From positions 1 to 64,000 of the forward strand of contig NZ_SIJB01000024.1 of NCBI RefSeq assembly GCF_009910845.1: 64,000 nt of DNA, in the 5' to 3' direction. The position numbers were made by a program, and so were the translations under genes. Under the pieces are notes generated by a model. That model ran no database searches, had not been told where the DNA came from, and was given only the letters and a program-made list of their open reading frames with translations. Origin of the DNA: Chengkuizengella marina. Its GTDB lineage: Bacteria; Bacillota; Bacilli; Paenibacillales; KCTC-33759. Positions 1-8,311 of the stretch are shown here, piece after piece. The number at the start of each line of letters is the position of its first letter. Position 1 is the stretch's first letter.

Positions 1-89
1 TACCGTAAGGGGAGCATATCACTCTATAACGAGGCGTTTTTTTATAGTTAATTCCTAGTACTTTCAATAAAACGCATACATTAATTTCG

Positions 90-118
90 TTGACAATTCA
101 TATAAACCAAGCTACAGT
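90..118 (+). promoter_or_regulatory. Probable sigma-A promoter of cstA
   Basis: A TTGACA box (90-95) is followed after 17 bp by TACAGT (113-118), about 58 bp before the cstA start. The -35 box is perfect and the -10 box has two mismatches from TATAAT. I saw no clear cre palindrome in bases 1-175, although cstA genes are often catabolite-controlled. Confidence 0.45.
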
Positions 119-175
119 AAATATTAGTAAATTCATAGTATTCAGACTTCATCATTCTATCTTGGGAGGATTATA

Positions 176-1918
176 ATGAGTGGAATTTGGATCGCTGTTT
201 TTGGAATATTGATGTTCACAGTTGGTTATCGTTACTATTCCAAATTTGTAGCAGAAAGGATTTATCGTTTAGACCCTAATTATGAAACACCAGCACATAA
301 GTTTCAAGACGGAGTAGATTTTGTTCCAACGAATAAATTTGTACTGTGGGGACATCACTTTACTTCTGTAGCTGGAGCCGCACCGATCGTAGGCCCAGCA
401 ATTGCAGTGTACTGGGGTTGGTTGCCTGCTTTAATATGGGTAACGTTTGGTACGGTTTTTGCAGCTGGAGTTCATGATTTTGGTGCGTTAGTATTGTCTG
501 TCCGTAATAAAGGGCAATCCGTCGGTACGATAGCTAGCAAATTAATAGGTAAACGTGCAAAAACATTATTTTTATTCATTATTTTAATTCTAGTACTAAT
601 GGTTAATGCGGTATTTGCATGGGTTATATCTAGATTATTCATTTCATATCCTGCCTCAGTACTCCCCGTATTTCTTGAAATTCCTCTAGCAATATGGATT
701 GGCTATAAGGTTTATAAGAAAAAAGGCAGCATGTTATTACCTTCCATTATTGCTTTAGCGGTTATGTATATAACAGCTGTTATAGCAAGCAATGTTCCAG
801 CTTTACAAATTGATCTTGTTCATTACTTTGGGGGAGAAGAAAGTCAGACTTTGTTTGGATTAAATGGATTGTCCATGGCATTTTTTGTTTGGATAATAAT
901 ACTTATGGTTTATGCTTACATTTCATCTACTCTTCCTGTTTGGAAGTTATTACAACCACGTGATTACATAAATTCTCATCAGTTAATAGTTGGTTTAGCA
1001 ATATTGTACTTAGGTTTGTTATTTTCAAATCCAACTGTGACAGCACCGATGACCAATGGTAAAGCTGAGGTTTCTTGGTTCCCTCTTTTATTTATTACCA
1101 TTGCATGTGGAGCCATATCTGGTTTCCATGGTCTTGTTTCCTCAGGGACTTCTTCAAAACAACTCAACAAGGAAACAGATGCTCGTTTTGTTGGATATTT
1201 TGGGGCTGTAGGAGAAGGTACATTAGCTTTAATTGCAATCATTGCTGTAGTTACATTCTTTGCAACCCCTGGTGACTTTACAGCAACTTATAGCAGCTTT
1301 CAAAATGCAAGTGCAGGAGGACTAGGTGCATTTATAGGTGGTGCAGGTCAACTTGCTACAGGTTTATTGATTCCTGAAGGTATTGCATCAACAATTGTAG
1401 CTGTTATTGTTGTAAGTTTTGCAGCTACAACGCTAGATACTTCAGTACGTTTAATGCGTTATATTATTGCTGAATTAGGTAGTGAATATAAAGTATCTGC
1501 ATTAACTAAAACGCATGTAGCAACATCTATTGCTGTTATATCAAGTGCAGCACTAGTTTTACTTCCAGAAGGACCTAAAGGTTTTGGTTCAGGTGGCTAC
1601 TTATTATGGCCTCTTTTCGGTACATCAAATCAATTACTAGCAGGTATAACATTATTACTAATATCAATTTGGTTAAAGAACCAAAACAGAAATTATCTAG
1701 TCACGTTAGCACCGATGATATTTTTATTATTTATGACTTTGTGGGCCATGATTCAGCAAGTTGTGTTTGACTGGTCAGGCCTTGGAGAAACAGAAGGAAA
1801 TATGTTGCTCTTTATTTTTGGTTCTCTCATATTAGGATTTACTCTATGGATATTACTAGAGGCTATTTCTGCTCTTTCAACAAAAAACAAATTTTCAGAT
1901 ATAGATTATAAAGCATAA
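176..1918 (+). CDS. cstA: Carbon starvation protein CstA family transporter
   Basis: A 580-residue polytopic membrane protein of the CstA family, transporters linked to peptide or pyruvate uptake under carbon limitation. The N-terminal part carries the conserved GHHFTSVAGAAPIVGPAIAV block (about residues 59-78) and the central FHGLVSSGTSSKQ segment (about 315-328) typical of the family. At least a dozen hydrophobic segments are visible. At 580 residues it belongs to the shorter CstA group (E. coli CstA is about 700). The start follows GGGAGG at good spacing. It is followed by a terminator-like hairpin and then by the cory-CC-star and ArsA-like genes, a neighbourhood known for the family. The actual substrate cannot be read from sequence. 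Confidence 0.93.
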   Translation: MSGIWIAVFGILMFTVGYRYYSKFVAERIYRLDPNYETPAHKFQDGVDFVPTNKFVLWGHHFTSVAGAAPIVGPAIAVYWGWLPALIWVTFGTVFAAGVHDFGALVLSVRNKGQSVGTIASKLIGKRAKTLFLFIILILVLMVNAVFAWVISRLFISYPASVLPVFLEIPLAIWIGYKVYKKKGSMLLPSIIALAVMYITAVIASNVPALQIDLVHYFGGEESQTLFGLNGLSMAFFVWIIILMVYAYISSTLPVWKLLQPRDYINSHQLIVGLAILYLGLLFSNPTVTAPMTNGKAEVSWFPLLFITIACGAISGFHGLVSSGTSSKQLNKETDARFVGYFGAVGEGTLALIAIIAVVTFFATPGDFTATYSSFQNASAGGLGAFIGGAGQLATGLLIPEGIASTIVAVIVVSFAATTLDTSVRLMRYIIAELGSEYKVSALTKTHVATSIAVISSAALVLLPEGPKGFGSGGYLLWPLFGTSNQLLAGITLLLISIWLKNQNRNYLVTLAPMIFLLFMTLWAMIQQVVFDWSGLGETEGNMLLFIFGSLILGFTLWILLEAISALSTKNKFSDIDYKA

Positions 1919-1927
1919 TGTAAACAA

Positions 1928-1963
1928 AAACAGGATCAGACTATTCAATAACTGGTCCTGTTT
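1928..1963 (+). terminator. Rho-independent terminator after cstA
   Basis: A 12-bp stem (1928-1939 with 1952-1963, one G-U pair) is followed by a T run at 1961-1967. It sits only 30 bp before the next gene on the same strand, so the two genes downstream are either read through at reduced level or have their own promoter. Confidence 0.8.
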
Positions 1964-1993
1964 TTTTAAAATAAATAAAGAAGGGGAGTTGAA

Positions 1994-2257
1994 ATGAAAA
2001 TTAAAAATTCCTTAAAAAAGCTAATGCAAGGATATGATGAGATGTTAAGTATATCTCATCGTACTGAAATAGCACGTGAATTAAGAGATGAAGATGATTT
2101 ATTTTTATTTTTATGTTTTTCGGAAATGTTTGGTATTCCGAACCCAGCATTTTATTATACATTAGAGTTATATCCTTATATGCTTGAAAAATTTCATAAA
2201 TGGCACCTTAGAATGGGGATGGATAATTCACCTCTAGATGGAGTTAGATGCTGTTAA
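1994..2257 (+). CDS. Cory-CC-star family small protein
   Basis: An 87-residue protein that matches my memory of the cory-CC-star family, named for its association with starvation transporters and its terminal Cys-Cys. The sequence shows a charged N-terminal helix with EIARELRDEDDLFLFLCFSE (about residues 24-43), an IPNPAFYYTLELYPY core and a C-terminus of PLDGVRCC. There is no signal peptide, so it is probably cytoplasmic or membrane-associated. GGGGAG precedes the ATG. It lies between cstA and the ArsA-like ATPase, 33 bp upstream of the latter, which suggests a shared role with the ATPase. The biochemical function is unknown. Confidence 0.8.
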   Translation: MKIKNSLKKLMQGYDEMLSISHRTEIARELRDEDDLFLFLCFSEMFGIPNPAFYYTLELYPYMLEKFHKWHLRMGMDNSPLDGVRCC

Positions 2258-2290
2258 TTTTAATTGTAAGCGAAAGGTAAGGTAAACTGA

Positions 2291-3223
2291 ATGAATCCAT
2301 TGTTAAACAAAAAGATAATATTTGTCGGAGGCAAAGGTGGGGTTGGAAAATCTACGAGTGCTTCTGCTATTGCAGTAGGACTTGCGAATGCTAGAAAAAG
2401 AACACTTTTAATCTCTACAGATCCAGCACATAATACAAGTGATATTTTCCAGGTTAATATAGACAGTACTCCTACCAAAATATTTGAGAATTTATGGGCA
2501 ATAGAAATAAATGCTGAAAAAGAAACTAAAAAATATATTAAACAAGTAAAAAAGAATATTCAAGATGTTGTGAAAGTAACCATGCTTGAAGAAGTACATC
2601 GACAGATTGATACTGCTGAAAGTGCACCAGGAGCTGAGGAAGCGGCTTTGTTTGATCGGATGGTTTCTATTATTTTAGAAGAACAAAATCAATATGATGT
2701 TTTAATATTTGATACGGCTCCGACTGGACATACGATAAGACTGCTTTCTTTACCAGAATTGCTTGGAGTATGGATAAATGGAATGCTGGAAAAAAGAAAA
2801 TCAACAACAGATCGATATTCCAAATTATTAAATGATGGGGAACCGGTAGAAGATCCTATATATGAAGTTTTATTGAAGAGGAAAAAGCGTTTTTCTCGTG
2901 TACGCGATATTCTATTGGATGAGACTAGAACAGGGTTAGCATTTGTATTAAATCCTGAACGGCTACCCATTATAGAAACTGAAAAAGCAATTCATTTATT
3001 AAAAAAGTATGGTTTAAAAGTTCAATCACTTATCGTTAATAAAATTTTACCAGAGGATGTAGATGGACAGTTTTTACAACAAAGAAAAAGAATGGAGAAA
3101 AAGTATTTAAAAGAGATAGAAACACGTTTTAGTACACAATCAAAAATTTATGTTCCCTTGTTTGCCAATGATATTTCTACCATTAATGATATTCAAAAGA
3201 TTACTTCTTTTGTAGTGAGTTAG
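2291..3223 (+). CDS. ArsA/Get3-family ATPase
   Basis: A single-domain, 310-residue ATPase of the ArsA/GET3 branch of the SIMIBI P-loop NTPases. The deviant Walker A GKGGVGKST is at residues 14-22, STDPAHNTSD at about 42-51 corresponds to switch I, and DTAPTGHTIRLL at about 141-152 is the switch II region of the family. The predicted protein has no cysteine at all, so it lacks both the arsenite-binding Cys of ArsA and the zinc CxxC of eukaryotic Get3. No ars genes are nearby. Its position directly after the cory-CC-star gene suggests that it serves that protein or CstA, not arsenic export; this is inference. Start ATG follows AAGGTAAGG. Confidence 0.85.
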   Translation: MNPLLNKKIIFVGGKGGVGKSTSASAIAVGLANARKRTLLISTDPAHNTSDIFQVNIDSTPTKIFENLWAIEINAEKETKKYIKQVKKNIQDVVKVTMLEEVHRQIDTAESAPGAEEAALFDRMVSIILEEQNQYDVLIFDTAPTGHTIRLLSLPELLGVWINGMLEKRKSTTDRYSKLLNDGEPVEDPIYEVLLKRKKRFSRVRDILLDETRTGLAFVLNPERLPIIETEKAIHLLKKYGLKVQSLIVNKILPEDVDGQFLQQRKRMEKKYLKEIETRFSTQSKIYVPLFANDISTINDIQKITSFVVS

Positions 3224-3376
3224 CTTGATAATACCTAAGTAAGGTTTTTATATGTTGGAAATATTTAGTTGTTTAATAAAAGATTGAATGGGGTTACTCT
3301 AAATTTAGAAGTACAAAGTGGTAATTATATTTATAAAGAAGCATTTAGAATACAACTAGAAGGTGACACACACAAT

Positions 3377-3517
3377 ATGTACAAAATTTTCTTTTATCTA
3401 GTTCTTTTATTGGCTTTACCTTTTGTATTTGCAGCAGGAATTTTTCCTATTATAATTAGTTTGTTTTTTATTTCATTAGCCATCTTGATAGTTAAAATTA
3501 TTTTGAAAGAGAAATAA
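3377..3517 (+). CDS. Small hydrophobic membrane protein, 46 residues
   Basis: The longer open frame from a TTG at 3269 has no ribosome binding site, whereas the internal ATG at 3377 follows AGAAGGTGA at about 10 bp. The resulting 46-residue product is almost wholly hydrophobic, with two probable membrane segments (about residues 3-20 and 22-41) and a basic C-terminus ending KEK. I do not recognise the family. It lies 153 bp after the ArsA-like gene and convergent to the Na/Pi cotransporter. Confidence 0.5.
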   Translation: MYKIFFYLVLLLALPFVFAAGIFPIIISLFFISLAILIVKIILKEK

Positions 3518-3582
3518 TTAAAAAAAACATATTCTCATTATCTAGTATGAGCTTTTAATATTTGTTTTTCATACATATAAAA

Positions 3583-4548
3583 CTAATTTTTCAGTCTCTT
3601 AATAAAAGACATATAACATAACGGTAGCGCAATGATAGAGCAGACTACGTTATAAATAGTTTGAGCATGGGCTATCTGTTCTGATGGATTCGAAGAGATA
3701 GAAGTTGAAATACTCGCAAGCAACGACAGTAATGGGTAGAATAAAATAGCTCCTCCTACATTTAAAATAACATGTGACCATGCAACGAATTGTCCTGATT
3801 TACTACCTCCAATACTTGCAATCATTGATGTGACACATGTTCCAATATTTGCTCCAACAATAATGGCAATACCTAATTCAAGTGAAAAAGTATCTAATGT
3901 AATTAAACCCATTGTTATAGCAACCATTGCTGAACTACTTTGAATGATTGCGGTTATACAAGTACCTGCAATGATCCCCCATAATAAACTTTGTTGAGAT
4001 TGTTCCAGAAACCAAGTGAACATGCCTCTTGATTGTAAAGCAGGCACCATGACTTGCATAATTTCCACACCTAATAATACACATGAAAATCCGATGATTG
4101 CCAAAGATAAGTATCTTAACATCAACACGGTATTCATGAAAATCGTTTTTTCTTGTTGTTGTTCTTTGAAAAACCAGCTGATCATCCAAACGATAAAAGA
4201 CACAATAAGCATTGGGAATGCAAGGTGGCTAATATTTAACCCTATTAATTCCGTTGTAATACATGTACCGATATTTGTACCTAATATAATTCCTAATGTT
4301 CTAGGAAAGGTCATGATTCTTGCATTCACCATTCCAATCGTAATGACAGTAATCGCACTGCTGCTTTGTAAAAAAGCAGTTAAAGCAGTCCCCGTTACCA
4401 TCCCCCTCAGTGGTGTTCTAGTAAACCGCTCTAAAATACTTTTAAGATGAGAACCGGCCCAGTTATGCAAAGCTAACTCCATTATTTTCATCCCAAATAA
4501 AAATAAACATAATCCAGTAAATAAAGGAAGTAATATATCATTTATCAT
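3583..4548 (-). CDS. Na/Pi cotransporter family protein (NptA/PNaS type)
   Basis: A 321-residue membrane protein of the sodium-dependent phosphate cotransporter family. It shows the duplicated QSSSA signature (about residues 61-65 and again near 205), each followed by a hydrophobic run and a G(T/A)NIGTC motif (about 88-94 and 236-242), which is the inverted-repeat substrate site of the family. It stops after the transporter core, so it lacks the C-terminal PhoU-like cytoplasmic domain present in the longer (about 540-residue) YjbB/NptA proteins. The start is preceded by GGAGAGG. The upstream leader contains an unusual nested hairpin at 4591-4651. Phosphate is the likely but unproven substrate. 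Confidence 0.88.
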   Translation of the reverse strand: MINDILLPLFTGLCLFLFGMKIMELALHNWAGSHLKSILERFTRTPLRGMVTGTALTAFLQSSSAITVITIGMVNARIMTFPRTLGIILGTNIGTCITTELIGLNISHLAFPMLIVSFIVWMISWFFKEQQQEKTIFMNTVLMLRYLSLAIIGFSCVLLGVEIMQVMVPALQSRGMFTWFLEQSQQSLLWGIIAGTCITAIIQSSSAMVAITMGLITLDTFSLELGIAIIVGANIGTCVTSMIASIGGSKSGQFVAWSHVILNVGGAILFYPLLSLLASISTSISSNPSEQIAHAQTIYNVVCSIIALPLCYMSFIKRLKN

Positions 4549-4590
4549 TCTATGAAAATCCTCTCCAAAAAGATATACTTATAAAAGAAC

Positions 4591-4651
4591 TTCAGCACCA
4601 GTACATCGTGTTCGTGTACTGGTTACTTAAATAAGCACTTCCTGTGCTGAA
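4591..4651 (-). promoter_or_regulatory. Structured 5' leader of the Na/Pi cotransporter
   Basis: Read on the minus strand, ttcagcac (4651-4644) can pair either with a nearby gtgct (4638-4634) or with a distal gtgctgaa (4598-4591). A separate 9-bp hairpin (accagtaca type, 4623-4615 with 4605-4597) lies inside the larger enclosure and shares two bases with the distal strand. The two foldings are mutually exclusive, the usual layout of a leader switch. It lies 43 bp upstream of the start codon. I matched it to no riboswitch class that I know. Confidence 0.4.
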
Positions 4652-4789
4652 AGCCTATTGGTGGGGTGTAATTATATATATGAAAATGAATAGACAAGCA
4701 TGACATTAACAACAAAACAATGAGAAAATATTACTAAATCAAATACATAAGTTAAAAGATAGTATTTTATTGAACTAGGGGGGATTTGG

Positions 4790-7700
4790 TTGTCAGTTCA
4801 ATTTGTAATAGGAAGAGCAGGGACTGGGAAAAGTCAGTTTTGTGTAGATGAAATTTGTGAAGAGTTAAGAGAAAATCCAATTGGTGATCCTATTATTATG
4901 TTAGTCCCTGAACAGGTGAGTTTCCAAATGGAGCATGCAATTGTCACCTCACCAGATTTAACTGGTATGATGCGTGCTCAGGTGTTGAGCTTTCGAAGAC
5001 TAGCTTTTCAAATTATGCAGGAGACAGGAGGTACTACACTCTCTCCCATTGATGATACTGGAAAAAAACTACTTTTATATAAAATATTAAAAGAACAAAA
5101 TAGCAAGTTGAAATGTTTTCATCAATGTGCTAGACAGATTGGTTTTTTAGATGAGATCAATGAATTATTTAATGAATTTAAAAGATATTGTTTAAAATCT
5201 CGTGATATAAAAAATTATTTACACAAATTCGATGATTTGTTCAGTGGTAAAGAACAAACTTTTGAAGATAAATTACATGATATTTATTTGTTATATGAGC
5301 AATATGAGAACATGTTTCAATCACAGTATATTGATGCAGAAGACTATCTTGATATATTGGCTAATCAAATTAAAGATTCACAATACATACAAAAAGCAGA
5401 AATATGGGTAGATGGATTTCATGGTTTCACGCCACTTGAATATAAAATTTTAGGACAGATTCTTCAAACTGCAAAAAAAGTAAAGATAACATTAACAATT
5501 GATAAAAAATATCATGCACTTGATGAAGCAAAGGAATTAGATTTATTTCATCCTACAGCTAAAACAATGATTCAACTTCAGAAAATGATTGAGGAATTAA
5601 AACTTCAACAAGAAGAAACAATCACTTTAAATCAGACAAAACGTTTTATTCATAATGCACCTGTTTATCATTTAGAACAGCATTTTGCAACGGGTCTAAA
5701 ATGGACAGGTCAAAATGTTGATGGACATATAGAAATATATGCTGCAGTTCATCGTAGAGCAGAAGTTGAAGGAGTAGCTCGTCAAATGGTCCGATGGGTT
5801 CGAGAGCAAAATTATCGATGGAAAGATTTTGCAGTATTAATAAGAAATATGCAAGATTATCAAGATATCTTCTCAACTACTTTTTCAGATTATGATATCC
5901 CATTTTTTATTGATGAAAAACGTGAAGTAATGAATCATCCAATAGTTGAATTCATTCGATCAGCATTAGAAATTGTGAATTATTATTGGAGATATGAAGC
6001 CGTTTTTCGTTGCATAAAAACTGGATTTTTCCAACAGATACAATCTGATGATGAAGAATATCAATATATTACATTTGACGAATTAGAGAATTATGTTTTA
6101 GCCTTTGGAATCCAAGGTTCTAAATGGACAGATAACATGCCTTGGGAATATAAAATTAAATCATTAGAAGATGAAGAACAGTTTACAAATGAAAAAGAAG
6201 AATCACAGTTTTTTAAACGTTTGAATTTGACAAAAGACTTAGTAGCACAACCAATCCTCCAGTTTCAAAATCAAATGAGTAAGGCTGTAAAAGTAAGTGA
6301 AAAAGTTTCAGTACTATTTGAATTGTTGGAATCCATGCAGATTTATGAGAGATTGGAGCAATGGAGTTTAGAGAGTATGGAGCAAGGTCAGGCAGAACAA
6401 TCCAAAGTTCATACGCAAATATGGGGAAGTGTAATGGATGTGTTTGATCAGCTAGTAGAAGTGATCGGTGAAGAAGAAATCACAAACGAGTTATTTGCAG
6501 AGTTAATCGATACTGGATTAGAAGGGATAAAGATGGGACTTGTTCCTCCCTCTTTAGATCAAGTATTAATAGGAAGCATGGAGCGCACACGATCAAGTGA
6601 TATTAAATATTGTTTTTTAGTTGGGGTGAATGATGGAGTATTGCCTGCTACAATGAAGGGAGACGGAGTGCTAACTGAACATGAACGTGAATATTTACTT
6701 GAAACCGGTATTGAATTAGCCCCCAATAGTAAAAAGAAATTAATGGAAGAGCAATTTTTAATATATACAACTTTAACAACGAGTAATGATAAGTTATGGA
6801 TTAGCTATCCTATGTCTGATGAAGAAGGGAACGCTCTTTTATGCTCTGAGGTTATATTTAAAATCAAAAAAATGTTTCCTCATCTTGAGACAAAGCTTCT
6901 TTCAGCTGATCCAACTGCTTTAACAAAGATGGATGAAATCATCCCATTTTTTGAGCATCCAGACCGTGTTTTATCCTATTTGATGATACAATTACAGCAA
7001 TGGAAAAATGGAATTCCGTTATCAGATATATGGCTGCAAGTTTTCCATTGGTTTCATACAAATGAAAAATGGAAAGGTAAATTACAACGTTTAAGTTACG
7101 GTGTTTTTTTTACTAATGAAGAACATTCTTTACCTATGGATACAGGTTTAAAAATATACGGGGATAAATTACATACTAGCGTGTCTAGAATGGAGAAGTT
7201 TATTTCATGTCCATATGCCCACTTTGTTTCTTATGGACTACGATTAAAAGAAAGGAAAATCTATCGTCTAGAAGCACCGGATATTGGACAACTATTTCAT
7301 GCTGCGTTAAAGATGATATCTGAACAATTACTAGAGAGTAAGATGAAGTGGTCTGATTTAACTAGAGAGGACTGTATTTTACGTGCAGAACAATCCGTTA
7401 AGCTATTATCTCCCAAGTTACAGAGTGAAATCTTATTTAGCTCCAAAAGGTACCTGTACATTACAAAAAAATTAACGAACATTATTAGCAGAGCAACTAT
7501 AATACTAAGTGAACAAGCAAAAAGATCAGATTTTGAACCGATTGGTTTTGAAATAGATTTTGGGTTAAACGGTATATTGCCTCCATTAAAGCTAGATTTA
7601 GTTCAAGGATATCAAATGGAATTAAAAGGGAGAATTGACCGTGTCGATCGTGCCTTCAGTGATCAGGGGGTTTTACTAAGGGTAATTGATTACAAATCTA

Positions 7701-8311
7701 GCGAAAAAGCATTAAATTTATCAGAGGTCTTTTATGGTCTTTCCTTGCAAATGTTAACTTATTTAGATGTAATTATTACACATTCTGAAAAATGGATAGG
7801 AGAGCAAGCTAAACCAGCAGGAGTATTATATTTTCATATACAAAATCCAATATTGAGTCTATCTAACCAACTTTCACCAGAGCAAGCAGAAAAGCAGTTA
7901 TTTAATCGATTTAAAATGAAGGGGCTTTTGCTTGCAGATGAAGATATGGTGAAAAAGATGGACCTACAATTACAAAGTGGTCACTCTAACATGATTCCCG
8001 TTGCCGTTAAGTCTAAAGGTGGTTTTTATAAAACCTCTTCCGTAGTAGAAGAAAACCAATGGGAGCAATTAAGAGGTTATACAAGACAAATGATGGTCAG
8101 TATCGGATCAGAGATTATGAATGGAAATGTTGAAATCAAACCGTATCGAATGGCTAAGAAAATTGCCTGTACTTATTGTGAGTATAAATCTATTTGTCAG
8201 TTTAATACCTTATATGAAAATAATGAATATCGTGAATTACAAATGAAATCCAATGAAGAGGTACTAACAACAATAGAACAGGAGATTGAGGAAAGAGGTG
8301 AATCGAAGTGA
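4790..8311 (+). CDS. addB: ATP-dependent helicase/deoxyribonuclease subunit B
   Basis: AddB (RexB) subunit of the AddAB helicase-nuclease, which processes double-strand breaks for RecA and recognises Chi. It has 1173 residues, usual for the family. Walker A GRAGTGKS is at residues 8-15. The C-terminal RecB-type nuclease motif VIDYKSS is at about 963-969. The 4Fe-4S cluster cysteines are visible as one in SCPYAHF (about 806) and three in CTYCEYKSIC (about 1126-1135). The start is TTG 12-16 bp after a GGGGGG tract, with the family-typical MSVQFVIGRAG opening. Its stop overlaps the addA start by 4 bp, so the two are translationally coupled. Confidence 0.97.
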   Translation: MSVQFVIGRAGTGKSQFCVDEICEELRENPIGDPIIMLVPEQVSFQMEHAIVTSPDLTGMMRAQVLSFRRLAFQIMQETGGTTLSPIDDTGKKLLLYKILKEQNSKLKCFHQCARQIGFLDEINELFNEFKRYCLKSRDIKNYLHKFDDLFSGKEQTFEDKLHDIYLLYEQYENMFQSQYIDAEDYLDILANQIKDSQYIQKAEIWVDGFHGFTPLEYKILGQILQTAKKVKITLTIDKKYHALDEAKELDLFHPTAKTMIQLQKMIEELKLQQEETITLNQTKRFIHNAPVYHLEQHFATGLKWTGQNVDGHIEIYAAVHRRAEVEGVARQMVRWVREQNYRWKDFAVLIRNMQDYQDIFSTTFSDYDIPFFIDEKREVMNHPIVEFIRSALEIVNYYWRYEAVFRCIKTGFFQQIQSDDEEYQYITFDELENYVLAFGIQGSKWTDNMPWEYKIKSLEDEEQFTNEKEESQFFKRLNLTKDLVAQPILQFQNQMSKAVKVSEKVSVLFELLESMQIYERLEQWSLESMEQGQAEQSKVHTQIWGSVMDVFDQLVEVIGEEEITNELFAELIDTGLEGIKMGLVPPSLDQVLIGSMERTRSSDIKYCFLVGVNDGVLPATMKGDGVLTEHEREYLLETGIELAPNSKKKLMEEQFLIYTTLTTSNDKLWISYPMSDEEGNALLCSEVIFKIKKMFPHLETKLLSADPTALTKMDEIIPFFEHPDRVLSYLMIQLQQWKNGIPLSDIWLQVFHWFHTNEKWKGKLQRLSYGVFFTNEEHSLPMDTGLKIYGDKLHTSVSRMEKFISCPYAHFVSYGLRLKERKIYRLEAPDIGQLFHAALKMISEQLLESKMKWSDLTREDCILRAEQSVKLLSPKLQSEILFSSKRYLYITKKLTNIISRATIILSEQAKRSDFEPIGFEIDFGLNGILPPLKLDLVQGYQMELKGRIDRVDRAFSDQGVLLRVIDYKSSEKALNLSEVFYGLSLQMLTYLDVIITHSEKWIGEQAKPAGVLYFHIQNPILSLSNQLSPEQAEKQLFNRFKMKGLLLADEDMVKKMDLQLQSGHSNMIPVAVKSKGGFYKTSSVVEENQWEQLRGYTRQMMVSIGSEIMNGNVEIKPYRMAKKIACTYCEYKSICQFNTLYENNEYRELQMKSNEEVLTTIEQEIEERGESK

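Noticed and set aside
979-1275. Open frames inside cstA on both strands (87 and 66 residues)
   Set aside because: They are shadows of the cstA reading frame, without ribosome binding sites and with implausible composition.
2291-3223. Arsenite-transporting ATPase (arsA) call
   Set aside because: The protein has no cysteines for arsenite binding and no arsB, arsR or arsD nearby; only the broader ArsA/Get3 family is supported.
4016-4450. 144-residue plus-strand frame opposite the Na/Pi cotransporter
   Set aside because: It is antisense to a well-supported transporter with QSSSA motifs, has no binding site and mirrors the transporter's hydrophobic pattern.
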